From NCBI GenBank assembly GCA_949358305.1, contig OX442315.1:8458427-8522426 (forward strand): 64,000 bases of DNA, written 5' to 3'. The notes under the pieces were generated by a model that did not search any database, was not told the DNA's origin, and saw nothing but the letters and a program-made list of their open reading frames with translations. Origin of the DNA: Strigamia acuminata. Taxonomy: Eukaryota; Arthropoda; Chilopoda; Geophilomorpha; Linotaeniidae. Numbering within the stretch: the first letter of the stretch is position 1; the number at the start of each line of letters is the position of its first letter. Shown piece after piece: positions 20,055 through 31,500 of the stretch. The position numbers and the translations under genes are program-made.

Positions 20055-21198
20055 AAACTTTCTCAAATTAATTCAGCTAATAACAACTGATATTAACTGA
20101 ATTAATTTCATCATGTGTCGACTGCGCTCTTTTTGTAGCTGCGCCCTACGTTTCGCAGCTCTAGTAGTTGCAATTTTTTACATAGTGAGTACCTACACTG
20201 AAACACTTTATTCAACCCCCTAAAATCGCCGTTATTTCCATGTTCAAAGGTGGGTACAATAGACACAGCCAACCATATGTCAGGTAATGTTTTCACAAAG
20301 TGGCAAAACCTCAAATTTTTTCAAAAATATTTTTGCAAAAACATTGTGTTTGGACCCCCAAATTCACACCACGTGTGAATTTTGGGCACTCAAACAAATA
20401 CAGAGATTTGGGTTCTTGCATGTACGGGCTTTCCTGCAAAGCAAGGTTCCGGCATTGTTACACTGGAAAAAAAGAAAATTTCCAAACATTTCCAACTTGG
20501 AAATTAATTTGGAAAATTCAAATTTCCTATTATGAGAAAATTAGTTGGAAATGTGTTGCAAATATTTATACATTTCCACACTTTTGGAAATTAGTAGTAA
20601 ATCCTAAAAGTGAAATCTAATATATCCAATAAATTGTAAATTTGTTGTTTAAAATATTACATTTACTATCAGTTTTCTTTCAGATGGAAATGTTGTTTGG
20701 ATATTTCCAAAACATTGTAAATAAATAGGGTAGATGGATTTTACAAGTTTGTAAATTCGATTTACAAACAATTGAAAATCAGCTTTTTCTCAACATATTT
20801 ACAACCTAGTAATGACCATTTACATGACTTTTTTTACAATAACTTTACTAACATTTTCAATTGTGTAATTTCACAATATATTCTCAATAAATTTAAAAAC
20901 ATTCAAACATTCCCGCCAAGTTCTGTGAATCGTCCTCTCGTAACGCCCATCGTACGTTTTCGAATCGTCCTCTCGTAACGTACACGATCCATCGTATGTC
21001 ACGAATCGGCCAATCGTAACGTGTCAATCGTACGTTACGAATAACGTCTATAGGACGCAACAGTGCATACGTATTCTTGCATACAACATAACAATAACTA
21101 TAGACTATAACACTAGACTATTTGAAAATTCAAAACCATTTTGGAAAACATAACTATATAATAAAAGTTATGCATTTAATAGCATGAGCTGTACAAGC

Positions 21199-21633
21199 CT
21201 ACCGTCTTCCCTCGAATATAACGTCATGACGTTGAGTTCGAATACAACGACACCTGACGTTGTATTCGAATACAACGTCATGACGTTGTATTCAATTTTT
21301 TTCTTGAAACTTCTGAAAAATCAGAAAGTATCATGTAATTTGGCAAAATAAATTTGATTGAAAATTTGAATTACAAAATTTGTATCCAATTCGTTTTAAT
21401 ACGTATCAAATTCGTTTTTCCGGCATCGCGCCTGTAAAAAACGCACCCCGCAACACTTCCCGGCATCGCACCCGTCAATGCACTCGAACATAACGTCATG
21501 ACGTTGTATTCGAAGTGACGTTGTATTCGAACTGACGTTATATTCGAGAAAAGGCATAAACTTTCGAAAACGGCAATTTTCGAAAAAAACTTGAATACAA
21601 CGTCATGACATTATATTCGAGGGAAGACGGTAG
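21199..21633. mobile_element. TIR element (MITE) inside the CACTA-like element
   Basis: A 435-bp element starting CTACCGTCTTCCCTCGAATA and ending with its reverse complement. Inside are several palindromic AACGTCATGACGTT motifs facing both ways. It has no coding capacity, and the superfamily is not assigned. Confidence 0.75.
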
Positions 21634-21696
21634 TGGATAAAGCTGTGGTCTTTGGAACAAAGGGTCCCAGGTTCAATTCCAGCAGAGGTCATGGTA
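21634..21696 (+). other. tRNA-like segment, possible SINE head
   Basis: This contains AGGTTCAATTCC, close to a pol III B box, preceded at tRNA-like spacing by an A-box-like stretch. No full cloverleaf closes, because the acceptor and D-arm side is cut by the neighbouring TIR element. It is most likely a tRNA or tRNA-derived SINE remnant. Confidence 0.3.
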
Positions 21697-22630
21697 AGAA
21701 AAAAGAAAACTATAAGATTAAAATAAATTAAAATAAAACTATCAATAAAACATGCAAATTGTGATCTAATCATTGAAAACTAATTGTTGAATGGTGTTTG
21801 AAAAAAAAAATCAAACAACTAAAAAAAAAAAAAAATTTGAGTTTGTGTATTTAAATTTTTCAAAATGGAGGGTAGTAAATTGTTTTATTGGAAATACATT
21901 GGAAATACATTGTGAAATTTTAAAATTACACAATTGAAAATGTTTGTAAAGTGATTGTAAAAAAAGTCCCGGAAATGGTCACTTTCCAGATTGTAAATCT
22001 GTTTGCACAGCTTGTTGAGAAGCAGGCAACAAATGACTGTTCTCAAGTTCTTGCGTGGTATTGCACGCTGTTACAGTAAACAATTACTAAACTAAATCAC
22101 ATTAAAAACCAGTTGAAAACCATTTTTAAAAAAAGTAAACAAATAAAAAAAAGTATTAAATAAAATTACCAATATAGCGTCCGTCAACCTTAGCGACGGG
22201 TTCAGTATAGCGATTAACGGCGTCGCTATACTGTACCCGTTGCTAAAATGACGTCGCTAAAAGCACCGTCGCTAACACCCCGTCGCTAAAGTGACCAGAC
22301 GTCTGGAAAAGACTTATTTTCAATTGTTTGTAAATCTAATTTACAAACTTGTAAAATCCATCTACCAATATATTTACAATTCTTTACAAGTGAGTAAATC
22401 TGATTTTTTTTCCAGTGTTACCTCTGCTATTTTGTTTCTTTCCCTACCAATTTTTTATTTAATATTTAATATTTATTTCAGGTTTTTTTTTATCCACTCA
22501 CCCAGTTACAAATGAAAAAGCACATTATTACATAATTCTCATTCTGCAAATAGTGTCTGGTGTTGGCCACTTCGTTTTAGAACGGGTATTATTAAAACAA
22601 AACAAATGGCACAAAAATGTTATACTTGTA

Positions 22631-22814
22631 CAGTCAAAACTCTTCCTAACGAATCGTAAGAGACCCAAAAAATCGATTCGTTCTAACGGGAATTCGTTAT
22701 ATCGAAATCTTTTATCATGGTGTTTTATGGCCAGCCAATCAAACCGGCCCTTATTAGGCATTCGTTATATCGATAATTTGTTATTTCGCGATTCGTTGTA
22801 AAGAGTTTCGACTG
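22631..22814. mobile_element. Tigger/pogo-like MITE in intron 3 of tetraspan copy 1
   Basis: Ends CAGTCAAAACTCTTC and GAGTTTCGACTG. The same element sits at the same intron position in copies 2 and 3 but is absent from copy 4. Confidence 0.8.
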
Positions 22815-23418
22815 CATTTCACAATCAAATCTCACTGCACTCTTAATATAAATTGCTTACTTTAGAGTAATCACAGTAACGCTATTTGTTTCAGGGACTA
22901 AATTGTTGTTTGATCTGAAGAGTTGCACACGACATAAGTGTTTTTTGTGTACTGTTGGTAGTTCTGATTGACCTTGGTGCTTATATCCAATAGAGAGGTG
23001 ATAGTAATAGTAAGTAAAATACAAATAACCCCCACATTCCACGGTCCCGAACCGAACGCTCTCTCCCATAACAGGTTTTTTTTGTTTAAAGGAACTGCTA
23101 CATGAAAATTGGTTTTTGATTGAAATTTTTATTTGCAGCCCAAATAAAAAAAGAAGATTATGTTGAAGGTGTAAAAATAAACAGTCGAATTCCAACATAA
23201 CGAAAAGTGTCTTTATTCGTTAGCACTTGTTAACTGAACTCGTACTTGAAAAATATTAGAGGTCATACACTGAAAAATACGAGTTACTGCAAAAAGCGAC
23301 CTCTGTGGTCAAAACAATTAAACATATTACATAATACAAACATGCATCATTCGAATTTATCTACATACTTCCCCAAATTTTTATGATGCATATTTTTTTA
23401 CAAATCATAAATAATTAA

Positions 23419-24098
23419 TCAACCTTCGTGTTGCGTGTCCGCGATGATTTGAAGACATTGTAAGCATGCTGCTATTTTGGGTGCTGAGAGCCGTTTAGTC
23501 AAGAAGTCAGCCAGCATATCTTCACCAGTCACTTGTTTAACTTGGCAATCACTGTTCTTCAATTCTTCACGGATGAAATGAAATTTGCGATTAAGGAGCT
23601 TTGTCCTCATTTTTTGCGTTGCTCCTTTGATTAGTGTTATTGCAGCTGAGTTGTCATTAAAAATTGTTTCTTTCCCCATTTTTTGAGATGGATCCAATTC
23701 TGCTAACAACTCTTTCGTCCACATCATGTCACTAAGCGCTTCGGTAATGACTCCTAGCTCACTTTCGGTTGACAACATTGCTACATACCGCTGTTTTGTA
23801 CTCCTCTAATTTAATGGACTGTAACGTCCATCATCATGTATCCACTGTAAGATTTTGCGTCATCTGTCGCATTCCATGATGCATCCGCATAACTGTGGAG
23901 ATTTCTTTTTTCTCTGCGAAAAGTGAGACCATACTCTTGGGTTTCCTTTATATAATGCAGTAGTCTCTTCACAGCCGTGATGTGCATCTCTCTTGGGTCA
24001 CTGCAAAATTGTGCCAACCAGCTGATAGGGTGACTGATGTCTGGCCGTGATCCTGTCGCGAGATACATGATCGAACCGATCATTTCTTGAAACTTCAC
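23419..24098 (-). pseudogene. Ty1/Copia remnant: RT C-terminus and RNase H
   Basis: Two reverse-strand frames encode the end of a Copia Pol: a first part with SIMYLATGSRPDISHPISWL and YADASWNATDDAKSYSGY, then TESELGVITEALSDMMWTKEL to an RNase H end with FLTKRLSAPK. They are separated by a frame break near 23800. A purine-rich run followed by TGTAGATAAATTCG near 23370, at the 3' side, looks like the polypurine tract and LTR start. Gag, protease and integrase are missing. It is not closely related to the intact Copia at 7931. A second damaged copy lies at 37407-37771. Confidence 0.8.
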
Positions 24099-24610
24099 TT
24101 TAAGCTTATCTACTTTAATTTACTATAATTGTCATCAAATGTGGTAACGTTTTCATTGTGTGTTTGTTTGACCCTTTTCTTGCTATTGTTACCTTTTCTC
24201 AGTATTTCCTATCTTTCCCCATATAACCGTATTTTCGAATAGAACAAACCAGTACATAATTTTACCTCTTAACAAGAAGGTGTGTTTTTTTCACAACTGC
24301 AAATTCACTGTATTCACCACGAAAAGGAGACACTTTTCGACTGACGAACAAATTGGAACCAGGACGCCAAATCGACCATTTATTTGAACATTGACAGATT
24401 TGAACACACGTTTTTGGTGGGATTTTTACACCAGGCAGCCTCAAAGAGCGGTTGAATGAGCTATACAGGTGAGTATGACAGAATGGTTATGTTTGACCGG
24501 CCACGTCATATATGGGGCTCCTTCCCTGTGCCAACACGCGGGTAGACGAGAGTCTCCAACCCCTAGACATCCTGACCCTTTGGCATTAATTAAATAAATG
24601 ATTATTCCAG
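24099..24610. other. Noncoding stretch, likely decayed repeat sequence
   Basis: AT-rich sequence, part of which (24440-24600, the region with CCAACACGCGGGTAGACG) recurs at 32660-32865 and near 49555. It ends in the splice acceptor TTATTCCAG of tetraspan exon 5. I see no gene. Confidence 0.5.
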
Positions 24611-25041
24611 ATTTACTTTTGGCTTACTGTGTACAATTATTTAATTCAATTGACAACAATAACCGTGCCCAATCAGTTTCCATCACCAAGCCCTTCCGGT
24701 AAACCACAACCAATTCCGCCACCAAAAACTCTCCCACAAAGTAGTGGCTCATCAAGCACTGGCCCAACCCATCAAAAACTGGGTCCTCAAAGTCATCAAG
24801 CACTCGGCCAACAGGCACTGCTACTAAGAGCAGAGTGGCACAATCATATGGTTGAGTTTTACACTATACCTCCAGCATATCGGCCGTTTTCAGGTCTCAG
24901 TTTTACAAAAAGCGCCGTATACTTGTGAACAATAAAACTCACCCACACATCCCTCTACACCCAGGTACTTTTCTACTATGCTGTTTTACTACAATATTAC
25001 TCAATTTAAATTCAACAATCTCATTTTGCTGAATAGAATAA

Positions 25042-25225
25042 AGTCAAGCCTCATTATAACGAATCGCAAAAAACCCGAGAAATCGCTTCGTTATAACGAA
25101 AGATCATTATATCAAATATTTTTAACATGGTGTTCTATGGCCAAACAACCAACCATACCATTTCTAACTATTCGTTGTAATGAGAATTTCGTTATATCGC
25201 GATTCGTTATAACAAGGTTCGACTG
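25042..25225. mobile_element. Tigger/pogo-like MITE, uninterrupted
   Basis: The intact relative of the split copy at 1275/19801, lying between tetraspan copies 1 and 2. It ends GGTTCGACTG. Confidence 0.8.
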
Positions 25226-25474
25226 TAATGCAAATAAAAAAAATTAAAAAAAAATAATTTTAATGACAATTTTATGTAAACATACTAAAATTAAACTGAA
25301 ATTAGAAAAAAATTAAAAATTACACAATTATTTGCTTTAGTTCTGCAATTCGACGCTGCTGTTAGCTTTATGGACAGCTATTGCCATCCGGTGACAGTTT
25401 TTCGTCTTTTCCAAACCCATTTAACAATTGATCTAGATTTTGCGCAAACAGAATCTTGCAACAAACAATGCAAG

Positions 25475-25498
25475 ATGGCACAGACGACGAAGAATTGA
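25475..25498 (+). promoter_or_regulatory. uORF MAQTTKN upstream of tetraspan copy 2
   Basis: The same 7-codon uORF as at 20031, here ending in TGA, 59 nt upstream of the exon 1 ATG. Confidence 0.55.
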
Positions 25499-25556
25499 AA
25501 ACACACTCAAATTAATTCAGCTAATAACAACTGATATTAACTGAATTAATTTCATC

Positions 25557-28500
25557 ATGTGTCGACTGCGTTCTTTTTGTAGCCTGGCCCTACATTTAGG
25601 AGCTCTACTAGTTGCAATTATTTACATAGTGAGTATCTGCACTAAAACACTTTATTCAACCCCCTAAAATCGCCATTATTTTCATGTTCAAAGGTGGGTA
25701 CAATAGACACAGTCAACCATACGTCAGGTAATGTTTTCACAAAGTGGGAAAAGCTCAAATTTTTGCAAAAACATTTTAGCAAAAACATTGTGTTTGGACC
25801 CCCAAATTCACACCACGTGTGAATTTTGGGCACTCAAACAAATATGGATATTAGGGTCCTAGCAGGTACGGGCTTTCCTGCAAAGCAAGGTTCCGTCATT
25901 GTTACGTCTGCTATTTTGTTTCTTTTGCTACCAATTTTTTTTTTAATATTTAATATTTATTTCAGGTCTTTTTTTATCCACTCACCCATCAGTTACCGTG
26001 ACAGAAGTAAAAGCACATCATTACATAATTCTCATTCTACAACTAGCGTCTAATGTTGGTATGATCTACGTTTTATCACGGGTATTATTAAAACAAACGG
26101 CACGAAAATGTTATACAGTCGAAACTCTTCATAACAAATCGCCAGAAACCCAAAAAATCGATTCGTTATAACGAGAATTCGTTATATCGAAATTTTTTAA
26201 CTTGGTGTTCTATGCGCGGCCAATCAAACCGGCCATTATTAGGTATTCGTTGTATCGATAATTTTGTAAACTTATTAAAGCTGACTCCAAATAAACAAAA
26301 TGGCGGACCCGCTGGTCCGCGACGCACACACTGGCTTGTTAAAATTCAAAGTGATCTTTATTACAAATTATTACATTTAAATATGAGACTGGTCAGCCCT
26401 GATTGGCTGACCACAAGGAACAGCCCCCAATTGGCTGTCTACCCCCAAAACGTCTATCGGACATATTCGCGTTTGTCCGCCCGCCCCCTGGCGACCGTTG
26501 TCGCCTGTCGAAATCCCAAACTCCACACTCGGTCATCCGACTAAATGTCGGCGTCCCCGCCGACACCTGTTAACTCGTCTTCGGCTCCCGATGCTGCGTC
26601 GTCCTCGAATGTCCATTTCTTCATCTGGTCGATTGGTGCGGTTGTTTTGTATTGAGGCGGGTTTTCAAGACTCGTAACCTCGTACACCGTGCTCGAAATT
26701 CGCCGACTTACTCGCAATGGTCCTCGGTATAGATTACTGAGTTTCCCTGCTTTGCCTTGTATTGCGATCGCTTTCCTTCGTACGACGACCACATCTCCGA
26801 CCTCGTATGTCCGGCTTGGTCCTCGATGTCTATCGAACGCCTTTTTCTGCTTGATCTGGTTTTCCGTCATTGTTTCGTATGCTTCGTTTCTTATGTCTTC
26901 GATTTCTGTCCCGTCTCCATCGTTTTCCTCGACTACTATCGCTGCTAATCTTGGCTCGATGATCGTTCTCGGCTGGAATCCATACAACACCTCCAACGGT
27001 GTTTTCTTGGTCGACTGGTTGATTCTCGAGTTGATCGCGATTTCAACCTTGTCAATCCCTTTGCTCCAATCGCTCCCGTCGTCCTTCGTCGTTTGGCTCG
27101 CCAACATTGGAACTATCGTTCGGTTCATCCTTTCCACTTGCCCGTTCGCTCTCGGATTTTCCGTCGAAGTCAGCACGTGTCGAATCTCGAGTTCCGTGCA
27201 CATCTCTGTGAACAATGCGTTGGTGAACGCGGTTCCTCGATCTGTAATAATCCGCGTCGGGATCCACATTCGCGCACACAGCTTTCGAATCTCTTTGCAC
27301 GTAGTCGTTGCGTTCGTTGACTTCACCGGCATCAGAAAAACTAACTTCGAAAAATTGCATACCGCCACCAGAATGTGTCGATACCCAATGCCGCTCTTTG
27401 GAAAAAGACCCACATGGTCCAGGTGAACAGTGTGGAACGGCACCCTTTGCCTCTCGATGATATTCAACTCGCCTGCTCGCTTTCCTCCTGGTTCCTTCCT
27501 CATCAAACACTCGATACATGTTCCTACGGATGCTTTCACGTAACTTCGCATTCTGGGGAACCAAAATCTCTTCCGAATCGCCTCAATCGTTGCGTCGACT
27601 CCTGGGTGCGCGTGTCCATCGTGTACTTCGCTCGTAATTTGTCTCCGCATCATTTTGGGTAAATACAACACATCTCTTCGCCGTCCGTTTACCGTCAATT
27701 CGAAATAAACGTGTCCCTTCTTGATCTTATATCCTCGAACCTTGTGCTGCATTCGTTCGTCCAACAAACTTTTATCTTCCACCAACAACGCGTACTTCAA
27801 CTCTTTACACTCGGGATCGCTTTCCTGCGCAGCCACGAGCCAGTCGCCTTCTGTAAATTTAATTTGGTTAACTTTGAACCGTCGTTCCATCTCTGTTTCC
27901 TCGCTGCTTGCTGGTTCCGCGTTCCTGCTCAGGGCGTCGACGTGGCCCATGAGTAATCCTGGTCGATGTATTGCTTTGAAATTATATTCCGAAAGCGCCA
28001 ACACCCATCTCCCGATTCGTGGCGTCAACTCCCGTTTCTTCAACCCGTACCGTACCGCCTCGCAATCTGTCACCACCGTAAACTCTGAGCCGTACAAATA
28101 CATCCGAAATTTCAATACTGCCCAAACTACCGCCATCAACTCGAGCTCCGTTGAATGATATCGCTTCTCGCATTCGGTCGTCGTTCTACTCGCGTAGATA
28201 ATCGGGTGCAGATCGTTTCCTTCGCCTCGCTGCATCAACACTGCTCCGATCCCGTCTTGTGATGCGTTCGTATGCACCTCGCACGGTCGTGTGTTATCGT
28301 AGATCTTCAACACGGGCTCCGCAATCAATTCTCCAATTAACCCCTGAAACGCCGCTTCACACTCAGTCGTCCACACAAACGTTTCGTTCTTGCGAGTTAA
28401 TTTCGTCAGCGCTCTCGTTTTTGTCGCGTATCCTGCGATAAATCGTCGGAAATACCCACATAATCCCAAAAAGCTCCTTACGCCTCGTATGTCTTTTGGC

Positions 28501-31500
28501 CTCGCAAAATTCTTGATCGCGCTTGTTTTCTCGAATCCTGGTCGTAGGCCGTCTTTCGTCAGTCGTAGCCCGAGAAACTGTACTTCTTCGCAGAGGAAGT
28601 GGCACTTGCTCAACTTCAATGTGAGCTTCGATCTTCTCACCTCGATTAAGATCTTTCGCATCTTCTCGATTAACTCCGCGTTCGTTTTCGCACCCGATAG
28701 AAGATCGTCCATATATCTGCGCAGTACTTCGTATGGCAAATGTCCGAACGCCAACTCCATCACTCGATTGAAAACAAACGGCGCGTTTATCAACCCAAAC
28801 GGCATCCGTACAAACTGGTATTTGCCGTTCATTGTCGAAAATGCTGTCTTCTCTTGCGCTCCGGCCGTCAATTCGATCTGGTAGTAACCCGACGCCAAAT
28901 CGAACACTAGGAAGACTCGCCATTCGTGCGTCCCGTCGAGTAACTCATCCATCCTGGGGCACGGAAAGTGTTCCTTCACCGTTATTTCGTTGAGCGACCT
29001 GAAATCAATACAAATTCTCCATTCGCCAGTTTTCTTGCGCACCATCACGATCGGACTGTTGAATGGACTCTTTGATCGCGTCACGAATCCTGCTCCTTCC
29101 AACTCGGCGACCATTTTGTCGATTTCTTTCTGTTGCGCCGCCGAATACTGGTATCGCCGCAAATTCGTTGGTCTTGTCGTTGTAACTTCGATTTCCATCT
29201 TGAGATCTGGGAAACATCCGACCTCCTCCAAACTCGTAGCGAAGCAGTCTCGAAATTCGTCGTTGATCATCGTCAGTACAATCTCCGTCTCTTCTGGCGT
29301 CACCGATTTGCCCAAATTAATTTCGTCGGCCGTTATTCGCATCCTCGGACTCGCCTCGGTCGTCGCGACTTTCTTGACTTGTACTTGGTGCAACGACGGT
29401 TCTTCTTCGGTGATTTCAACGTGTCCAAGCTTTCGACCTCGTGTGACTCGTACTTCTTCCGGTCCATCGTTGATTATTGGCATTATTGCCCGCTCGTTCT
29501 TTACTTCAATCAAGCCTTCCGGTACTTCTAATCGATCCGTCACCGCGCGTTCGTTTTCTACGTAAAACAACCCGTCTGATTGATTCTTCGCTCGTACCGT
29601 CACCAAACTTATCGAGTGGGCTGGCACCACTTTGTTCTCGTCGATCACGAGCGCTCGCGGCTTTGCTGCAGTGATTTTCGGCTCGATTCTGGTAATCCCT
29701 GCTTCGTCTTGCATCCCTTCCCTCGGTCTGAACGTTACGTATCCTCCATCGGACTGCATCGTGATCGTTGGGTGTTTCAAGAATGGCTTCCCTATCCAGA
29801 CTTCCGTCGGCATCCTGGCGTCGTCGACCACGTAGAACTCGACATCCGCCAATTTCACGTTTGCGCTTTCTACATCACATCTCGTTCGCCCGCGGTAGCG
29901 ACTTGCGTCCTGATTAAATCCTTCGATCACGTATTCGTAGTCCGGCTCCTCGATTTTCGTACGTTTCGCAAACGTCTTACTAATTAGACACACGGCGCTT
30001 TGCGTATCGATTCCCGCGCTGCATTTCTTTCCATCGACCCACATCATGGTCTCGAATTCTGGCTGCATCTCCTCGGCTTCGATCTTGTAAATCTTCTTCG
30101 TCTTAACGTCCAACTTGTCCTTCGATGGCTGCTTCCGCTCTTTCTTTGGCTCTGGGCACGTGTTCGCCATGTGCCCAAATCCGCTACAATTAAAACATTT
30201 TGTCCCGTTTGGACACGCGTTCGATAAATGCCCCGACTCGTGACATTTAAAACACTTCAACTCGTTTGGACAGTCCTCCTTTCGGTGCCCCTTCTCGCCG
30301 CATTTGTAGCACTTGATCAACGCGTTCCCGGTTGGCTTCGCTGTAGACGGCTTTGCTTTTGTTTCGACGATCGCGACTTTGTTCCGCGCTTCCACGCTTC
30401 GCATCGTCCGGACGATTTCGGTGATATGTTGGTACTGGAGAAAATACATTGGCGCCGTGGCGGTCTTGAGTTTTAACCCGTCCAGCAAATACTCTTGTGC
30501 GTCCCCGATCGTCATTCCCAACTTTTCGCACGTGGCCCATTTCCGTCGTAAATAGGTTTCGGCCGTCTCGTCGTTCTTCTGCGGTGCCCGAATCAACCTT
30601 TCTTTCTCGTCGTATGTTAGTCGTTGATCCGGAAAATTCTTCTTCAACTCGGCCTCCCACGCGTCAAATTTCCGTATCGTCGTTCCGGAATTTTCGTGCC
30701 ATACCTTCGCCGGACCATCCAACGCCGCCGCCGCCGTCGTTACTTTGGTTGCGTTCGTCCACTTGTATTCTTTCGCGTATTCGTGAACGTCCGCCAACCA
30801 CTGCGTCGTTGTCCGCAACTCGTTCTGGTCTCCCGAAAATCGTGGTAGTTTCGGCGCGTTTTTCACTTCCTTCGGCTCTTTCGGCGCCTCTGGTTTCGTC
30901 TGCATCGCTAGCATCGTCGCCATCATTTGCTTCATCATCTCTTGTACTTGATCTGCACTAAATCCGCCGTTCATCATCGCTTGTACCGGTGGGTTTTCTT
31001 CTATCTCCGGATCGTTGTCTTCTACTTTCTCTTCGTCTTTCTCGTCGTTTTTGTCGTCTTCTTTGTCGTCTTCCTCTACCTCATCCTGATTCACGTCTTC
31101 ATCTACGAGTCCTAACTCTGCGAGCACGGCTTGTCGCAACGTGATTATCATTTCTCGCTTTAATCTCGGCGGCACGATATTCCGTTCTATCAATAGTGGC
31201 TGGACATCTTTGGCTCTCAGTTTGTCCCACTCGGCCTCCGTCGGAAATGCCCCGCGTCTGATTTTCGCTACGATTGCTTTTGCTACGGCCATCTTCGATC
31301 GTACTTCGGCTAACCTTCGTAACACGTGTTTGTCCTGGCGAACCGACTCTCGTTTCCCGACCTGTCCACGTGCTATTTGTTACCCCGAATTCCGAATCTC
31401 GCTTCCGTCGCCAAACTCAATCGCCTTCTACTTTTCGTCTACTTTCGTCTACTTTATCGTCGCATCGAATTCGTCTGTCCCACTTCTGATGTAAACTTAT

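Larger units (their letters stand above)
20461..22417. mobile_element. CACTA-like nonautonomous element
   Basis: A 1957-bp insertion beginning CACTGGAAAAAAA and ending TTTTTTTTCCAGTG, flanked by the 3-bp duplication TTA (20458-20460, 22418-22420). Copy 2 of the tetraspan gene shows the empty site. A 50-bp inverted subterminal pair lies at about 20728-20778 and 22317-22366. CACTG ends with a 3-bp duplication fit the CACTA/EnSpm group. No transposase ORF is present. Confidence 0.75.
20113..24928 (+). pseudogene. Small four-TM (tetraspan) protein gene, copy 1, broken
   Basis: Five exons can be placed by comparison with copies 2-4. Exon 1 is 20113-20184 (signal-like first TM, MCRLRSFCSCALRFAALV), ending at GTGAGT. 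Exon 2 is 20250-20283. Exon 3 is 22482-22585 (second TM). Exon 4 is 22895-23009. Exon 5 is 24611-24928 (fourth TM start IYFWLTVYNY plus Pro/Ser tail). Exon 4 has an in-frame TGA (22916-22918) and a length that is not a multiple of three, and exon 5 is frameshifted within its Ser-rich tail, so this copy is probably dead. Intron 2 is swollen by a CACTA-like element, intron 3 holds a MITE, and intron 4 holds a Copia remnant. Exon phases (0, 1, 0, 0) match the other copies. The protein family is described under copy 4. Confidence 0.7.

Noticed and set aside
22150-22300. TAGCGACGG palindromic cluster considered as a regulatory array
   Set aside because: It lies within the CACTA-like element and looks like a decayed small inverted-repeat element; no further support.
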